The notes: generated from the sequence alone by a model not told the origin. A stretch of 64,000 nucleotides of DNA from Dyella psychrodurans (GCF_003363265.1 NZ_QRBF01000001.1:1257160-1321159), one strand, 5' to 3'. Shown: positions 8,217-18,037, counted from the first letter of the stretch. Numbers and translations: made by a program.

Positions 8217-9392
8217 ATGGTCCGAAGCGTCGCCGTTATCGGTGCTACGGGCTCAGTCGGGGCAACCGCGCTCCAGGTCATCGGGGATCATCCGGACCGT
8301 TTGCGCGCCGGCGTGCTCGCGGCACATCGCAGTGTCGAAGCGCTAGCCGCGCTTTGTGCGCGCCACCAGCCCGATGTCGCCATCATCGGTGACCAGACGC
8401 TGGAAGCCTCGTTGGCACGCCGACTGGCCGCTGCCGGCGTGCGTTGCGACATTGCAAGCGGCGCTGACGCGATCACCCAAGCGACCATGTCGGACGGTTG
8501 CAATACCTTAATCGCCGCCATCGCCGGGGGCGCAGGCATAGCCTCCACGCTCGGGGCCGCGCGGGTCGGCAAACGGTTGCTGCTCGCGAATACGGAATCC
8601 ACGGTCATCGCCGGCCCTCTGCTGGCACAGGCGCTCGGGCAGGGAGGCGGCCAGCTGATCCCCCTGAATCGCCGGCAAAACGCCATCTTCCAGTGCCTGT
8701 CCGATGACAGCCTGAACCTGAACGCGGATCGCCTAAGGCTTAGTCTGGTCGGCTCCGGAGGCGTCTTCCGCGGCCGCCACCGCTCCGATCTCATGACCGT
8801 CGGTCCGGAAGACCTCCGCATGTCGGTGGGAAATGCGAGGAAGCCGCAGGTCTTGGTCAATGCCGCCAGCTTGATGGATCTGGGACTGGACCTTATCGAG
8901 GCGCACCATCTGTTCCGGGTGCCGCCGGATCAGCTGGAAATCCTGCTGCAACCGGAGGATCGGGTGCAGGCCGTCGTTGCGGGCGTCAGTGGCTCGGCAC
9001 CCGTCCAACTCCGTGCCCTCGACGCTCATGCGGCCATTTCCTCGGCCTTGTTGTGGCCGGAGCGAGCCGACAAGGCCGGATGGCTCCCGGAGCTCTCCAG
9101 TCCCGCGGCATTGGCCTTCGAAAAGCCGGATATGGGTACGTTCCGCTGCCTGGCGCTCGCGCTCCAGGCGCTCCAGGCGGGCGGCGACGCAACGACGATC
9201 CTGAATGCCGCCAACGACGTGGCCGTCGCGGCCTTCCTGGCCGGCGCCCTGCCGTTCCTGTCCATCGCCGACCTGATCGAGCAGGTTCTGACGGAACTGC
9301 CGCCGCAACCTGTGGTCGATATTCAGACCCTCAGCGAACGCGACCGGACAGCCCGTGAGGCCGCCCGGCGGGTACTTCGCAACGCTTGCTGA
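8217..9392 (+). CDS. Dxr-family protein with a degenerate active site (probable pseudoenzyme in the dxr locus)
   Basis: A 391-residue, full-length homologue of 1-deoxy-D-xylulose-5-phosphate reductoisomerase (E. coli Dxr 398). The NADPH-binding start (IGATGSVG), SGGVFR, and the C-terminal ALNAAN-like region (ILNAANDVAVAAFLA) are kept. Aligned by eye with E. coli Dxr, catalytic residues are gone: NKES becomes NTES (K125 to T126); PVDSEHNAIFQ becomes PLNRRQNAIFQ (D150, S151, E152 to N, R, R); MMNKGLE becomes LMDLGLD (N227, K228, E231 to D, L, D); HPQ becomes QPE. Two of the three metal ligands are therefore non-acidic. No frameshift is seen and the gene sits tightly between cdsA and rseP, so it is maintained. 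DXR activity is not expected; a structural or regulatory role is possible. Confidence 0.85.
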   Translation: MVRSVAVIGATGSVGATALQVIGDHPDRLRAGVLAAHRSVEALAALCARHQPDVAIIGDQTLEASLARRLAAAGVRCDIASGADAITQATMSDGCNTLIAAIAGGAGIASTLGAARVGKRLLLANTESTVIAGPLLAQALGQGGGQLIPLNRRQNAIFQCLSDDSLNLNADRLRLSLVGSGGVFRGRHRSDLMTVGPEDLRMSVGNARKPQVLVNAASLMDLGLDLIEAHHLFRVPPDQLEILLQPEDRVQAVVAGVSGSAPVQLRALDAHAAISSALLWPERADKAGWLPELSSPAALAFEKPDMGTFRCLALALQALQAGGDATTILNAANDVAVAAFLAGALPFLSIADLIEQVLTELPPQPVVDIQTLSERDRTAREAARRVLRNAC

Positions 9393-9428
9393 TAAGCTTT
9401 GAGTTCCCTAGAGACGTACCTAGATTTG

Positions 9429-10778
9429 ATGAATCCCTTTTTCGGCTCGGTGTTCTGGTTGGCGGTCACGCTCGGCGTGCTGGTGACCTTTCACGAATTC
9501 GGACACTACTGGGTCGCACGACGCTGCGGCGTGAAGGTGTTGCGCTTTTCGATCGGCTTCGGTCGCGCGATATGGAAGCGCGTCGGCCGCGACGGCACCG
9601 AATATCAGATCGCATCGATTCCGCTGGGCGGCTACGTCAAGATGCTCGACGTGCGCGAAGGCGACGTCGACCCCGCGCTGCTCGGCGAGGAATTCACGCA
9701 TCAATCGATCTGGAAACGCATCGCCATCGTGGCCGCGGGGCCGGGCTTCAACATCATCTTCACCATCGCGGCATTCTGGTTGATGTTCGTGATGGGGCGC
9801 ACCGACTACGCGCCTGTCGTCACCGCCGCGCCGCAGAGCATCGCCGCGCAAGCCGGCATACGAGCAGGCGATCGATTGCTCAGCGTCGGCGGTACGCCCG
9901 TCGCAACCTGGACCGACTCGTTCGAAGTCATCGCCAACGCCATGCTCGGCCGCACTCCGCTTGCCGTTACGGTACGCGGTGCGGACGGTGCGGACCGCTC
10001 GCTCGTGCTGCCGCTCAACAAGCTGCCAGCGGGAGAGGATGTCGGCCACTACATGGACAAGCTCGGCTTGTTGCCCGCGCCTGCCCTCCCGATTGCCGCC
10101 ACGGTGCAACCGGGTCAGCCGGCATCGCTCGCCGGCATGCAAGGCGGGGATCGGATCGTCAGCATCAACGGTAACACCGTCACGACTTTCGACGATCTGG
10201 GCAAGCAGATCGCGACCGCCGCCGCACATTCACCCGCGTTATCGGTGGACGTGCGGCGCAATGGCAAGCCCATGCATTTCATCGTTACGGCGCGCATGGA
10301 ATCGCTGAACGGGGAAGCCCCGCGCTGGGCCATAGGCATCGCCGCGCCGGCAGCGGAGACCGCCATCCAGCGCTACAGTCCGTTCAAGGCATTGATCGCG
10401 TCACTTGAGCTGACCTGGCAGCGCACCACCGAAACCTTCACGATGGTCGGCAAGATGCTTACCGGCGAGGCTTCCACCGGCAATCTCACCGGCGTGATAG
10501 GCATCGCCCAGGTCGCCAATGCCGCAGCCCAGATGGGCCTGGACCGGTTCCTGGATTTCCTCGGCCTGGTCTCCCTCAGCCTGGCCATCATCAACCTGCT
10601 CCCCATTCCGATCTTGGACGGCGGGCACCTGCTGTATTACCTTATCGAGCTGGTCAAAGGCAGCCCAGTCAGTGAGCGGACCATGATCGCGGGCCAGTAC
10701 GTGGGCATCGCCTTGCTGGTCACGCTGATGGGGTTGGCTTTCTACAACGATATCCATCGCATCATCCTGCCCTCGTGA
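9429..10778 (+). CDS. rseP: RIP metalloprotease RseP (site-2 protease)
   Basis: Cuts membrane-spanning anti-sigma factor RseA and signal-peptide remnants within the inner membrane, part of the sigma-E envelope response. The zinc motif HEFGH falls at residues 22-26, as in E. coli, if the ATG at 9429 is used (449 aa, E. coli 450). An in-frame TTG at 9399 would add ten residues. Two central PDZ domains (around GIRAGDRLLSVGG and GMQGGDRIVSING) are followed by the C-terminal membrane segments with the LLPIPILDGGH motif that supplies the third zinc ligand. It follows the dxr-like gene closely and precedes bamA. Confidence 0.95.
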   Translation: MNPFFGSVFWLAVTLGVLVTFHEFGHYWVARRCGVKVLRFSIGFGRAIWKRVGRDGTEYQIASIPLGGYVKMLDVREGDVDPALLGEEFTHQSIWKRIAIVAAGPGFNIIFTIAAFWLMFVMGRTDYAPVVTAAPQSIAAQAGIRAGDRLLSVGGTPVATWTDSFEVIANAMLGRTPLAVTVRGADGADRSLVLPLNKLPAGEDVGHYMDKLGLLPAPALPIAATVQPGQPASLAGMQGGDRIVSINGNTVTTFDDLGKQIATAAAHSPALSVDVRRNGKPMHFIVTARMESLNGEAPRWAIGIAAPAAETAIQRYSPFKALIASLELTWQRTTETFTMVGKMLTGEASTGNLTGVIGIAQVANAAAQMGLDRFLDFLGLVSLSLAIINLLPIPILDGGHLLYYLIELVKGSPVSERTMIAGQYVGIALLVTLMGLAFYNDIHRIILPS

Positions 10779-11002
10779 GACGGATGCGCGCCGCCGACAA
10801 CATCATGTTGCCTGCTGGCCGCGGTTTCCTCATTGCGTGGCAACCCACCCGCAACGCGGCACCCGGTGTCCTGTCACCGGATCTGCCCAGTGCGAGTGCG
10901 CATTAAAACTTAAGGGGTCGGGGGACGTTCCGGCTTCAGAAAAAAAATACAGCGAGGCGGTCGGATAGGCCGTCCCGTCCGAATAACACAACGGAATCGA
11001 CG

Positions 11003-13435
11003 ATGAAGCGTATCGCCGCCCTGATCCTGCTTGCCTCCCTTTCAACGGGTGCATTCGCACTCGAACCATTCGTCGTTTCCGATATCCGTATCGAAGGACT
11101 CAACCGCATTTCTGCCGGCACGGTGTTCAACTACCTGCCGATCAACAAGGGCGACCGTCTCACCAACGAGGAAGCCCAGCAAGCCATCCGCGCCCTGTAC
11201 GGCACCAAGTTCTTCAGCGATGTCGAGCTCGAACGCGACGGCAACATCCTTGTGATCAAGGTGGTGGAGCGTCCGTCGATCGCCAAGCTGACGATTCGCG
11301 GCAACAACGACATCAAGACCGACGACCTCAAGAAAGGCCTGAAGGACATCGGCCTGACCGAGGGCGAAACGTTCGACCGCCTCGCGCTGGACCGCGTGCA
11401 GCAGGAACTGATCCGCCAGTACTACAACCGCGGCAAGTACAACGTGTCGGTCAGCCCGCACGTCACGCAGCTCGATCGCAACCGCGTCGCGATCGACATC
11501 GAAATCCGCGAAGGCAAGGTCGCCAAGCTCAAGGAAGTGAACATCGTCGGCAACACGGCGTTCACCACCAAGGACATCGAGAAGGGCTTCGAATCCGGCA
11601 CCACCAACTGGCTGTCGTGGTATTCGAAGAACGACCAGTATTCGCAAGACAAGCTGTCGGGCGACTTGAAGAAGCTGCAGTCGTATTACATGGATCGCGG
11701 CTATGCCGACTTCAACCTGGACTCCTCGCAGGTGACCATCTCGCCTGACAAGCGCGCGATGTACATCGCCGCCGACGTTATTCAGGGCGACATCTACCAC
11801 ATCTCCGACACGCACCTGCTGGGTCAGCTGATCCTGCCGGAAGACACACTGCGCAAGCTGGTGTTCGTGCACAACGGCGATCTCTTCAACCGTCGTGCCA
11901 TCGAGGCGACATCGGATTCGATCAAAGCACTGCTGGCCAACATCGGCTACGCCTTCGCCAAGGTGAATTCGGTTCCCAAGCTCGACAAGGTCAATCACAC
12001 CGCGGACATCACCTGGTACATCCAGCCGGGTCCGCGCGTGTACGTGCGCCGCGTCATCTTCCAGGGCAATACCCGCACCGAAGACGACGTGCTGCGTCGT
12101 GAAATGCGTCAGCTCGAAGGTTCCTGGTATTCGCAGGCGGCCATCGATCGTTCGAAGATCCGCATGCAGCAGCTCGGCTACTTCAAGACCGTCACCATCG
12201 ACAAGCAGACAGTGCCAGGCAGCGACGACGAGGTCGACCTGACAGTGAAGGTGGAAGAACAGTCCGCCGGCAGCCTCACCTTCGGCGTGGGCTATTCGCA
12301 GTACTCGGGCATCATCCTGTCGAGCTCGGTGTCGCAGAGGAACTTCCTCGGCACCGGCGATCAATTCAGTGTAAGCGCCGAACGCAGCGACTACCTGACG
12401 CAGATCAGTGCCGGCTACTCCAACCCGTACCTGACCGACAACGGCATCGGCATCGGCTACAACGCGTCGTTCTCGCGCGCGGACTACACCGACCTGGGCA
12501 GCCAGTACGCCAGCTACTCGAACAGCACCAAGTCGTTCTCGACCACGCTGGGCTTCCCGATCACCGACTTCGACCGCTTGAGCGGCAGCCTCGGTATTGG
12601 CAGCACCAAGATCAACACCTATGTGGGCTATACCCCGCAGGTTCTTGTCGACTACATCAATGCGCTGGGCCACAACACCATCCATACCTGGACGGGCTCG
12701 CTCAGCTGGGTGCACGACACGCGCAACTCCTACTGGGCACCGACGCATGGTGGCCAGCTTACGGCGTCCGTAAACGTCGCGCTGCCTGGCTCCACCGTGC
12801 AGTACTGGACCTTCAACGGTGAAGCCAACCATTACTGGCCGATCGGCAAGGGCTTCGTGCTTTACCTGGATGGCAAGCTCGGTTACGGCAGCACCTACGG
12901 TAACCAGAAGTACGAGAACACGACAGCGGATACCGCCCTTGGCCCGGGTATCGGCTATAAGGCCGGGCAAACCGTTGCGTTCCCGTTCTGGATGAACTTC
13001 TACGCCGGCGGCGTGACCGACGTCCGCGGCTTCCAGGACAACACGCTGGGTCCGCGCGCCTGTGCGGGCACCTCGGCGAACGGCGGCCCGATCGCTGCCG
13101 CACCGAACGGTTTCTGCTCGGGCAGCACCTACTCCTATGCACAGCCGATCGGTGGTGCGTTCAAGGTATTGGGCACGGCTGAGTTGTACTTGCCGTTGCC
13201 ATTCCTAAAGGACATCAACACGGCACGCGTTGCGTGGTTCGTTGACGTCGGCCAGGCCTATAACTCGATCAGCAACTTCCGCACCAGCACGCTCGACGCC
13301 TCCACGGGTGTCTCGCTGCACTGGCAAGCGCCGATCGGTCCGCTGATCATCAGCCTCGGCTTCCCGTTCCGCACGCAGCCGGGTGACAGTCAGTACGAGG
13401 AGCGCATCCAGTTCACCTTCGGCAGCCAGTTCTAA
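11003..13435 (+). CDS. bamA: Outer membrane protein assembly factor BamA
   Basis: Core of the BAM complex, which inserts beta-barrel proteins into the outer membrane. The 810-residue precursor has a signal peptide (MKRIAALILLASLS...GAFA, cut before LEPF), five POTRA repeats through about residue 425 and a C-terminal 16-strand barrel. The conserved VRGF motif of loop 6 is present (TDVRGFQDN), and the last residue is Phe, as in barrel proteins. A 224-bp gap separates it from rseP. In many gammaproteobacteria the chaperone gene skp follows; here a terminator does. Confidence 0.97.
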   Translation: MKRIAALILLASLSTGAFALEPFVVSDIRIEGLNRISAGTVFNYLPINKGDRLTNEEAQQAIRALYGTKFFSDVELERDGNILVIKVVERPSIAKLTIRGNNDIKTDDLKKGLKDIGLTEGETFDRLALDRVQQELIRQYYNRGKYNVSVSPHVTQLDRNRVAIDIEIREGKVAKLKEVNIVGNTAFTTKDIEKGFESGTTNWLSWYSKNDQYSQDKLSGDLKKLQSYYMDRGYADFNLDSSQVTISPDKRAMYIAADVIQGDIYHISDTHLLGQLILPEDTLRKLVFVHNGDLFNRRAIEATSDSIKALLANIGYAFAKVNSVPKLDKVNHTADITWYIQPGPRVYVRRVIFQGNTRTEDDVLRREMRQLEGSWYSQAAIDRSKIRMQQLGYFKTVTIDKQTVPGSDDEVDLTVKVEEQSAGSLTFGVGYSQYSGIILSSSVSQRNFLGTGDQFSVSAERSDYLTQISAGYSNPYLTDNGIGIGYNASFSRADYTDLGSQYASYSNSTKSFSTTLGFPITDFDRLSGSLGIGSTKINTYVGYTPQVLVDYINALGHNTIHTWTGSLSWVHDTRNSYWAPTHGGQLTASVNVALPGSTVQYWTFNGEANHYWPIGKGFVLYLDGKLGYGSTYGNQKYENTTADTALGPGIGYKAGQTVAFPFWMNFYAGGVTDVRGFQDNTLGPRACAGTSANGGPIAAAPNGFCSGSTYSYAQPIGGAFKVLGTAELYLPLPFLKDINTARVAWFVDVGQAYNSISNFRTSTLDASTGVSLHWQAPIGPLIISLGFPFRTQPGDSQYEERIQFTFGSQF

Positions 13436-13472
13436 TTGGATCGACATTCGTTCGGTCTACAAGGAACTGCCC

Positions 13473-13505
13473 AAAGAAAGCGCGGCCATGCCGCGCTTTC
13501 TTTTA
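13473..13505 (+). terminator. Rho-independent terminator after bamA
   Basis: A perfect 13-bp stem (AAAGAAAGCGCGG pairing with CCGCGCTTTCTTT around a 5-nt loop) ends in TTTT at 13501-13504. It closes the pyrH-to-bamA block and separates it from the lipid A genes. Confidence 0.9.
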
Positions 13506-13579
13506 GATTAGATCCGCAAAATCATGCGCGCCTCAGGGTGTTGACCCCCTACAATGCGCCACATGCCGGGGAGGCTTGC

Positions 13580-14608
13580 ATGAGCACCGTCCAATACAGC
13601 ATCGCCGAACTTGCCAAGCGGTTCGCCCTTGAGTTCCAGGGCGATGGCGATCGCATCATCGACGGCGTCGGTACGTTGTCGGGCGCGGGCCCGAGCCAGC
13701 TGAGCTTTCTCGCCAACAGCAAATATGCCGCGCAGCTGTCGGCGACACGCGCAGGCGTCGTCGTGCTCGGCAAAGACGCATTGCCCAACTGCCCTACCTC
13801 GGCGCTGATCGCCCGCGATCCTTATGTGGCGTACGCGCAAATCGCGGCATTGTTCGAACGTTTGCCGGCCGCCGCGCCGGGTGTGCATCCCTCCGCCGTC
13901 ATCGCGGCGGGTGCGCGCGTAAGCGCCACCGCAAGCATCGGCCCTTGCTGCGTTGTTGAAGACGGCGCCGTCATTGAAGACGGTGCCGTGCTGGGGCCGC
14001 ATTGCATCATCGGCCCCGAATGCACGGTTGGAGCGCAGTCGCGACTCGTGGCCCGCGTCACGCTGGTCACTCGCGTCACGCTCGGAAAACGCGTACTGGC
14101 GCATCCCGGTGCGGTCATCGGCTCTGATGGATTCGGTCTGGCCTTCGACCGCGATCACTGGGTCAAGCTGCCGCAGCTGGGCGGAGTGCGCATCGGCGAC
14201 GATTGTGAAATCGGCGCCAATACCACCATCGACCGGGGCGCGCTGGACGACACCGTGCTGGAAGAAGACGTGCGCCTGGACAACCAGATCCAGATCGCCC
14301 ATAACGTCCACGTCGGCGCGCACACCGCCATGGCGGGCTGCGCGGCCGTCGCCGGCAGTGCAAAAATCGGCCGCTACTGCATGATCGGCGGCAACGCCGG
14401 CGTGCTGGGGCATCTGGAAGTGGCCGACCGGGTTACCATTACGGCCAAGAGCCTGGTGACACATTCCATTCGGGAGGCCGGCGAGTATTCCTCCGGCGTG
14501 CCGCTACAGGAAAACCGTCAGTGGCGCCGCAATGCAGCGCGCTTCAAGCACCTGGATGAGTACGCGCGCCGACTGTCGGCGCTGGAAAAGGATAAAAACG
14601 ATGACTGA
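13580..14608 (+). CDS. lpxD: UDP-3-O-(3-hydroxyacyl)glucosamine N-acyltransferase
   Basis: Third step of lipid A synthesis: N-acylation of UDP-3-O-acyl-GlcN using hydroxyacyl-ACP. The 342-residue protein (E. coli 341) has the N-terminal uridine-binding domain (LSFLANSKYA), the long left-handed beta-helix of hexapeptide repeats, and the catalytic His in QIAHNVHVG. The ATG at 13580 is preceded by GGGGAGG at 13568-13574; a longer upstream reading is rejected. A TACAAT at 13550-13555 may be its own -10. The stop overlaps fabZ by 8 bp. Confidence 0.97.
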   Translation: MSTVQYSIAELAKRFALEFQGDGDRIIDGVGTLSGAGPSQLSFLANSKYAAQLSATRAGVVVLGKDALPNCPTSALIARDPYVAYAQIAALFERLPAAAPGVHPSAVIAAGARVSATASIGPCCVVEDGAVIEDGAVLGPHCIIGPECTVGAQSRLVARVTLVTRVTLGKRVLAHPGAVIGSDGFGLAFDRDHWVKLPQLGGVRIGDDCEIGANTTIDRGALDDTVLEEDVRLDNQIQIAHNVHVGAHTAMAGCAAVAGSAKIGRYCMIGGNAGVLGHLEVADRVTITAKSLVTHSIREAGEYSSGVPLQENRQWRRNAARFKHLDEYARRLSALEKDKNDD

Positions 14609-15074
14609 CAACACCGCTTCGATCACGCTGCCGGTGAACGTGGAGCAGATTCAACAACTGCTGCCGCACCGCTACCCCTTTCTGCTGGTCGATCGCGTGA
14701 TCGAGATCGTGCCGGATCAGAGCGTGGTGACGCTCAAGAACGTCACCATCAACGAACCGTTTTTCAACGGGCATTTCCCCGGCCATCCCGTCATGCCGGG
14801 CGTGCTGATCGTGGAAGCCATGGCCCAATCCGCCGGCTTGCTGACGCAAATCAGCGAACGCATCAAGGGCAATGCCGCAAGCGCACTCTTCTATCTGGCG
14901 AAAGTGGACAACGCGCGCTTCAGCGCGCCGGTGGTGCCGGGCGATCAGCTGCGCATGGAAGTCAAACTCAAGCGCCTCCTGCGCAGCATGGGTCTGTTCG
15001 AAGCCCGCACCCTGGTCGATGGCAAGGAAGTGGCGAGCTGCGAGCTGATGTGCGCAGCGAGGGCGGAAAAATGA
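14601..15074 (+). CDS. fabZ: 3-hydroxyacyl-ACP dehydratase FabZ
   Basis: Dehydrates 3-hydroxyacyl-ACP in fatty acid elongation and so competes with LpxA and LpxD for hydroxyacyl-ACP. The 157-residue hot-dog protein has the [10 protein letters not shown] start and the catalytic segment [15 protein letters not shown] with His, then the EAMAQ Glu on the central helix. It starts within lpxD (8-bp overlap) and ends within the first codon of lpxA (4-bp ATGA overlap), which indicates translational coupling. Confidence 0.97.
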   Translation: MTDNTASITLPVNVEQIQQLLPHRYPFLLVDRVIEIVPDQSVVTLKNVTINEPFFNGHFPGHPVMPGVLIVEAMAQSAGLLTQISERIKGNAASALFYLAKVDNARFSAPVVPGDQLRMEVKLKRLLRSMGLFEARTLVDGKEVASCELMCAARAEK

Positions 15075-15844
15075 TCCATCCGACCGCGCAGATCGATCCT
15101 ACCGCTGTCATTGGTTCGAACGTTCGCATCGGTGCTTACACGGTGGTCGGTGCCGAGGTGCATATCGGCGATGGCACGACCATTGGTCCTCATGTGGTGA
15201 TCGAGGGCCCCACGCGCATTGGAAAGGACAACCGCATCGCCCAGTTCGCGTCGCTCGGCGGCGATCCGCAGGACATGAAATTCAACGGCGAGCGCACCGA
15301 GCTGGTGATCGGCGATCGCAACCTCATCCGCGAATTCGTCACCATCAATCGCGGCACGGGAGACGGTGGCGGCGTCACGCGCATCGGCAACGACAACTGG
15401 CTGCTGGCCTATGTGCATGTCGCGCACGACTGCCAGATCGGCAATCACACCATCTTCTCCAACTATTCGGCGCTGGCCGGTCACGTGGAAGTGGGCGATT
15501 GGACGGTGTTCTCCGGCTATTCCGGCGCGCACCAGTTCTGCAAGATCGGCGAGCATGCCTTCATCGCCATGGGCTGCCTGCTTGGCGCCGACGTGCCGCC
15601 GTTCCTGATGATGGCCAACGACCAGGGCGGACGCCCACGCGGCTTGAACACCACAGGCCTCAAACGTCGCGGATTTGAATCCGATCGCATCACCGCCATC
15701 AAGCGCGCCTACCGCACGCTTTACACCTCGGGCCTGTCGCTGACCGAGGCACGCGAGCAGTTGGTCGAGCAAGCGAAAGAAAGCGAGGACGTACGCGCCA
15801 TGCTCGAATTCATCGATCGAAGCGAGCGTGGCCTGGCACGTTGA
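15071..15844 (+). CDS. lpxA: UDP-N-acetylglucosamine acyltransferase LpxA
   Basis: First step of lipid A synthesis, 3-O-acylation of UDP-GlcNAc. The 257-residue protein (E. coli 262) is a beta-helix of hexapeptide repeats with the catalytic His in [10 protein letters not shown] and the conserved FVTINRGT and GAHQFCKIG segments, ending in a helical domain. The ATG at 15071 overlaps the fabZ stop (ATGA). The stop at 15844 lies 59 bp before lpxB. Confidence 0.97.
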   Translation: MIHPTAQIDPTAVIGSNVRIGAYTVVGAEVHIGDGTTIGPHVVIEGPTRIGKDNRIAQFASLGGDPQDMKFNGERTELVIGDRNLIREFVTINRGTGDGGGVTRIGNDNWLLAYVHVAHDCQIGNHTIFSNYSALAGHVEVGDWTVFSGYSGAHQFCKIGEHAFIAMGCLLGADVPPFLMMANDQGGRPRGLNTTGLKRRGFESDRITAIKRAYRTLYTSGLSLTEAREQLVEQAKESEDVRAMLEFIDRSERGLAR

Positions 15845-15903
15845 CAACGTGGCCGCGCCGACCAGCGCGACCATGCGCTCCACACGACGTGGGAGGTTTC
15901 GAT

Positions 15904-17142
15904 ATGCAGGCCCCTGATGTCGTCGAAAGTGACACTCCCGATGGCCAGCCGTTGATCGTGTTGCTGGCCGGCGAGGATTCCGGCGACCAACTGGGCGGCG
16001 ATCTGATCGCCGCCCTGCGCCGGCACTATCCACATGCACGCTTTGCAGGCATCGGCGGCAAGCGCATGCAGGAGCAAGGCTTCGATTCGTGGTACGACAT
16101 CCACGAACTCTCGCTGTTCGGTTTCGCCGAAGTCGTCAGCCATCTGCCGCGCCTGCTCACATTGCGCAAAGCGCTGGTAGCGCGCCTTATCGCCGCAAAG
16201 CCGGTGGTCGTTGTCGGCATCGATGCGCCCGACTTCAATCTCGGCGTCGAGCGCCGTCTCAAGGCAGCGGGCATTCGCACCGTGCATTACGTCAGTCCAT
16301 CGATCTGGGCGTGGCGTGAAAATCGCGCGGAAAAAATCGGGCAGAGCGCCAATCGTGTGTTGTGCCTGTTTCCGATGGAGCCGCCGATCTATGCCAAACA
16401 TGGCATCGATGCACGCTTTGTCGGTCACCCGCTGGCGGATCGCTTTCCGCTTGTCTCCGATCGCATTCCCGCAAGGCGCGCTTTGCAGCTGCCGCTGGAT
16501 GTGCCCGTCCTCGCGGTGCTGCCGGGCAGCCGGCATTCGGAGCTGGAACGATTGGGTGCACCCTTCCTCGATGCAGCCAGGCGCGTCGCCGCCGCGCTGC
16601 CTGGTTTGCGCATCGTCATTCCCGCGGCCAATGCGCGTTCGCTCGCGACGCTCAAGACCATGCTCGCACGCGGCCCGCACGACGAAATGATGCCGATCCT
16701 GCTCGATGGCCACGCGCATGAAGCCATGCTCGCTGCCGATGTCGTGCTGCTCGCGTCGGGGACCGCCACGTTGGAAGCCATGCTTGCAAAGCGTCCCATG
16801 GTTGTCGGTTATCGCGTGTCGCCGGTGAGCTATCGCATCGCGCGCATGCTCAACATGCTCAAGACAGACGTCTATGCATTGCCCAACATCCTGGCTCGCG
16901 CCTGCGGCATGGGCCCCAAGGCGATGCTGGTTCCCGAACTGATGCAAGAAAATTGCACCGCTGCAAAACTCGCGGACGCCACGCTGGCCCTGTTCCGCGA
17001 CAGCGATCGGCGTGGTGCGATCGTCAACGCATTCGAGCAGCTGCACGAAATTCTGCGCGGCGAACTCCATGGCCGCGCCGGCGATCATGCCGCGGCAGCC
17101 ATTGTCGAGTTGTTGAATGCATCTGCGGCAACGGCCCGATAA
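15904..17142 (+). CDS. lpxB: Lipid-A-disaccharide synthase
   Basis: Joins UDP-2,3-diacyl-GlcN and lipid X to form the lipid A disaccharide at the inner membrane. The 412-residue GT-B fold protein has LAGEDSGDQLG near the start (family usually AGE-SGD), the SPSIWAWRE motif, FVGHPLAD, LPGSRHSEL and LASGTATLE. It is about 30 residues longer than E. coli LpxB. The ATG at 15904 is supported by GGGAGG at 15891-15896; an in-frame TTG at 15841 overlapping lpxA would add an unlikely leader. rnhB follows after 12 bp. Confidence 0.96.
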   Translation: MQAPDVVESDTPDGQPLIVLLAGEDSGDQLGGDLIAALRRHYPHARFAGIGGKRMQEQGFDSWYDIHELSLFGFAEVVSHLPRLLTLRKALVARLIAAKPVVVVGIDAPDFNLGVERRLKAAGIRTVHYVSPSIWAWRENRAEKIGQSANRVLCLFPMEPPIYAKHGIDARFVGHPLADRFPLVSDRIPARRALQLPLDVPVLAVLPGSRHSELERLGAPFLDAARRVAAALPGLRIVIPAANARSLATLKTMLARGPHDEMMPILLDGHAHEAMLAADVVLLASGTATLEAMLAKRPMVVGYRVSPVSYRIARMLNMLKTDVYALPNILARACGMGPKAMLVPELMQENCTAAKLADATLALFRDSDRRGAIVNAFEQLHEILRGELHGRAGDHAAAAIVELLNASAATAR

Positions 17143-17154
17143 GGCAGGCGTTAC

Positions 17155-17805
17155 ATGAAGCCGAACGCCAGCCCAGCTCCTTCATCGCAGCACCATCGTC
17201 CGAACGACATGAACGAACAAACAGGGCCGTTGATTGCGGGCGTCGACGAGGCAGGACGAGGCCCGCTGGCCGGCCCCGTCGTCGTTGCGGCGGTGATACT
17301 CGATCCGCAACGCCCGATTGATGGCCTGAATGATTCCAAGAAACTCAGCGAGGCGAAGCGCGAGTCGCTTTTTCCGCTGATCCTGGAGCGCGCCAGAGCG
17401 CATTGCATCGTGGTGATCGAACCGGAAGACATCGATCGCCTGAACATCTTCCAGGCCACCATGACCGGCATGAGCCGCGCCGTGAAGGGATTGTCACTGA
17501 CCGCCACCGAGGCATGGATCGACGGCAACCGCCTGCCCAAGGATCTTCCCTGTCCCGGTCGCGCCATCGTCGGCGGCGATGCGCTGGAACCGGCCATCAG
17601 CGCAGCGTCGATCCTTGCCAAGGTCAGTCGCGATCGATTGATGGTCGCGATGGAAACGCAGCATCCCGGTTACGGATTCGCCGTGCACAAAGGTTATCCC
17701 ACGCCCGCGCATCTTGCCGCGTTGGAACGGCTGGGACCCTGTCACCAGCACCGTCGCAGTTTCGCGCCCGTCAAGCGTTTGCTGGATCAGGCGAAACTTT
17801 TCTGA
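17155..17805 (+). CDS. rnhB: Ribonuclease HII
   Basis: Cuts RNA in RNA-DNA hybrids and at misincorporated ribonucleotides. The 216-residue protein has the N-terminal [15 protein letters not shown] motif (catalytic Asp-Glu), the EAWIDGN Asp, and [14 protein letters not shown] with the last Asp. The ATG at 17155 has AAGGCAGG upstream; a second in-frame ATG at 17209 would trim an 18-residue unconserved, Pro/Ser-rich leader but lacks a ribosome-binding site. It belongs to the lpxD-fabZ-lpxA-lpxB-rnhB row that usually continues into dnaE; here 645 bp intervene. Confidence 0.95.
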   Translation: MKPNASPAPSSQHHRPNDMNEQTGPLIAGVDEAGRGPLAGPVVVAAVILDPQRPIDGLNDSKKLSEAKRESLFPLILERARAHCIVVIEPEDIDRLNIFQATMTGMSRAVKGLSLTATEAWIDGNRLPKDLPCPGRAIVGGDALEPAISAASILAKVSRDRLMVAMETQHPGYGFAVHKGYPTPAHLAALERLGPCHQHRRSFAPVKRLLDQAKLF

Positions 17806-18037
17806 CCGCAAAACGCGTTCGTTTTTCGCGCGGCCCCGTTCATCTATCTATGCAACCTTTCCTATTGCGCGTGCATCCGAGCAGGTATAGGAATGGAGTT
17901 GCAACATCGCTGCGGCAGATCGCATGCACTGACGCAACGCTACTTCCGCAAGGACGCCAACAATAATCGTCCTATGCCCGCCCAGCGCGTGGAACGTCCA
18001 CCGCGTCTCATGCACAGCGGACTCTAAGGAGAGTGTC

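Noticed and set aside
8217..9392. Degenerate Dxr as a sequencing error or frameshift artefact
   Set aside because: The frame is open from start to stop, motifs on both sides of each lost residue align, and changes are scattered substitutions, so no indel explains them.
9399..9428. TTG start for rseP
   Set aside because: ATG at 9429 gives E. coli-like length and puts HEFGH at 22-26; the extra ten residues have no support, though they cannot be ruled out.
10779..11002. Sigma-E promoter before bamA
   Set aside because: An AACTT-like box is present, but no matching -10 lies at the right spacing.
11042..12970. Long minus-strand ORF opposite bamA
   Set aside because: Antisense shadow: His/Val/Ala-rich composition with no recognisable domain.
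13541..13555. TTGACC and TACAAT as a lpxD promoter
   Set aside because: The two boxes are only 3 bp apart, so they cannot form one promoter; only the -10 may be real.
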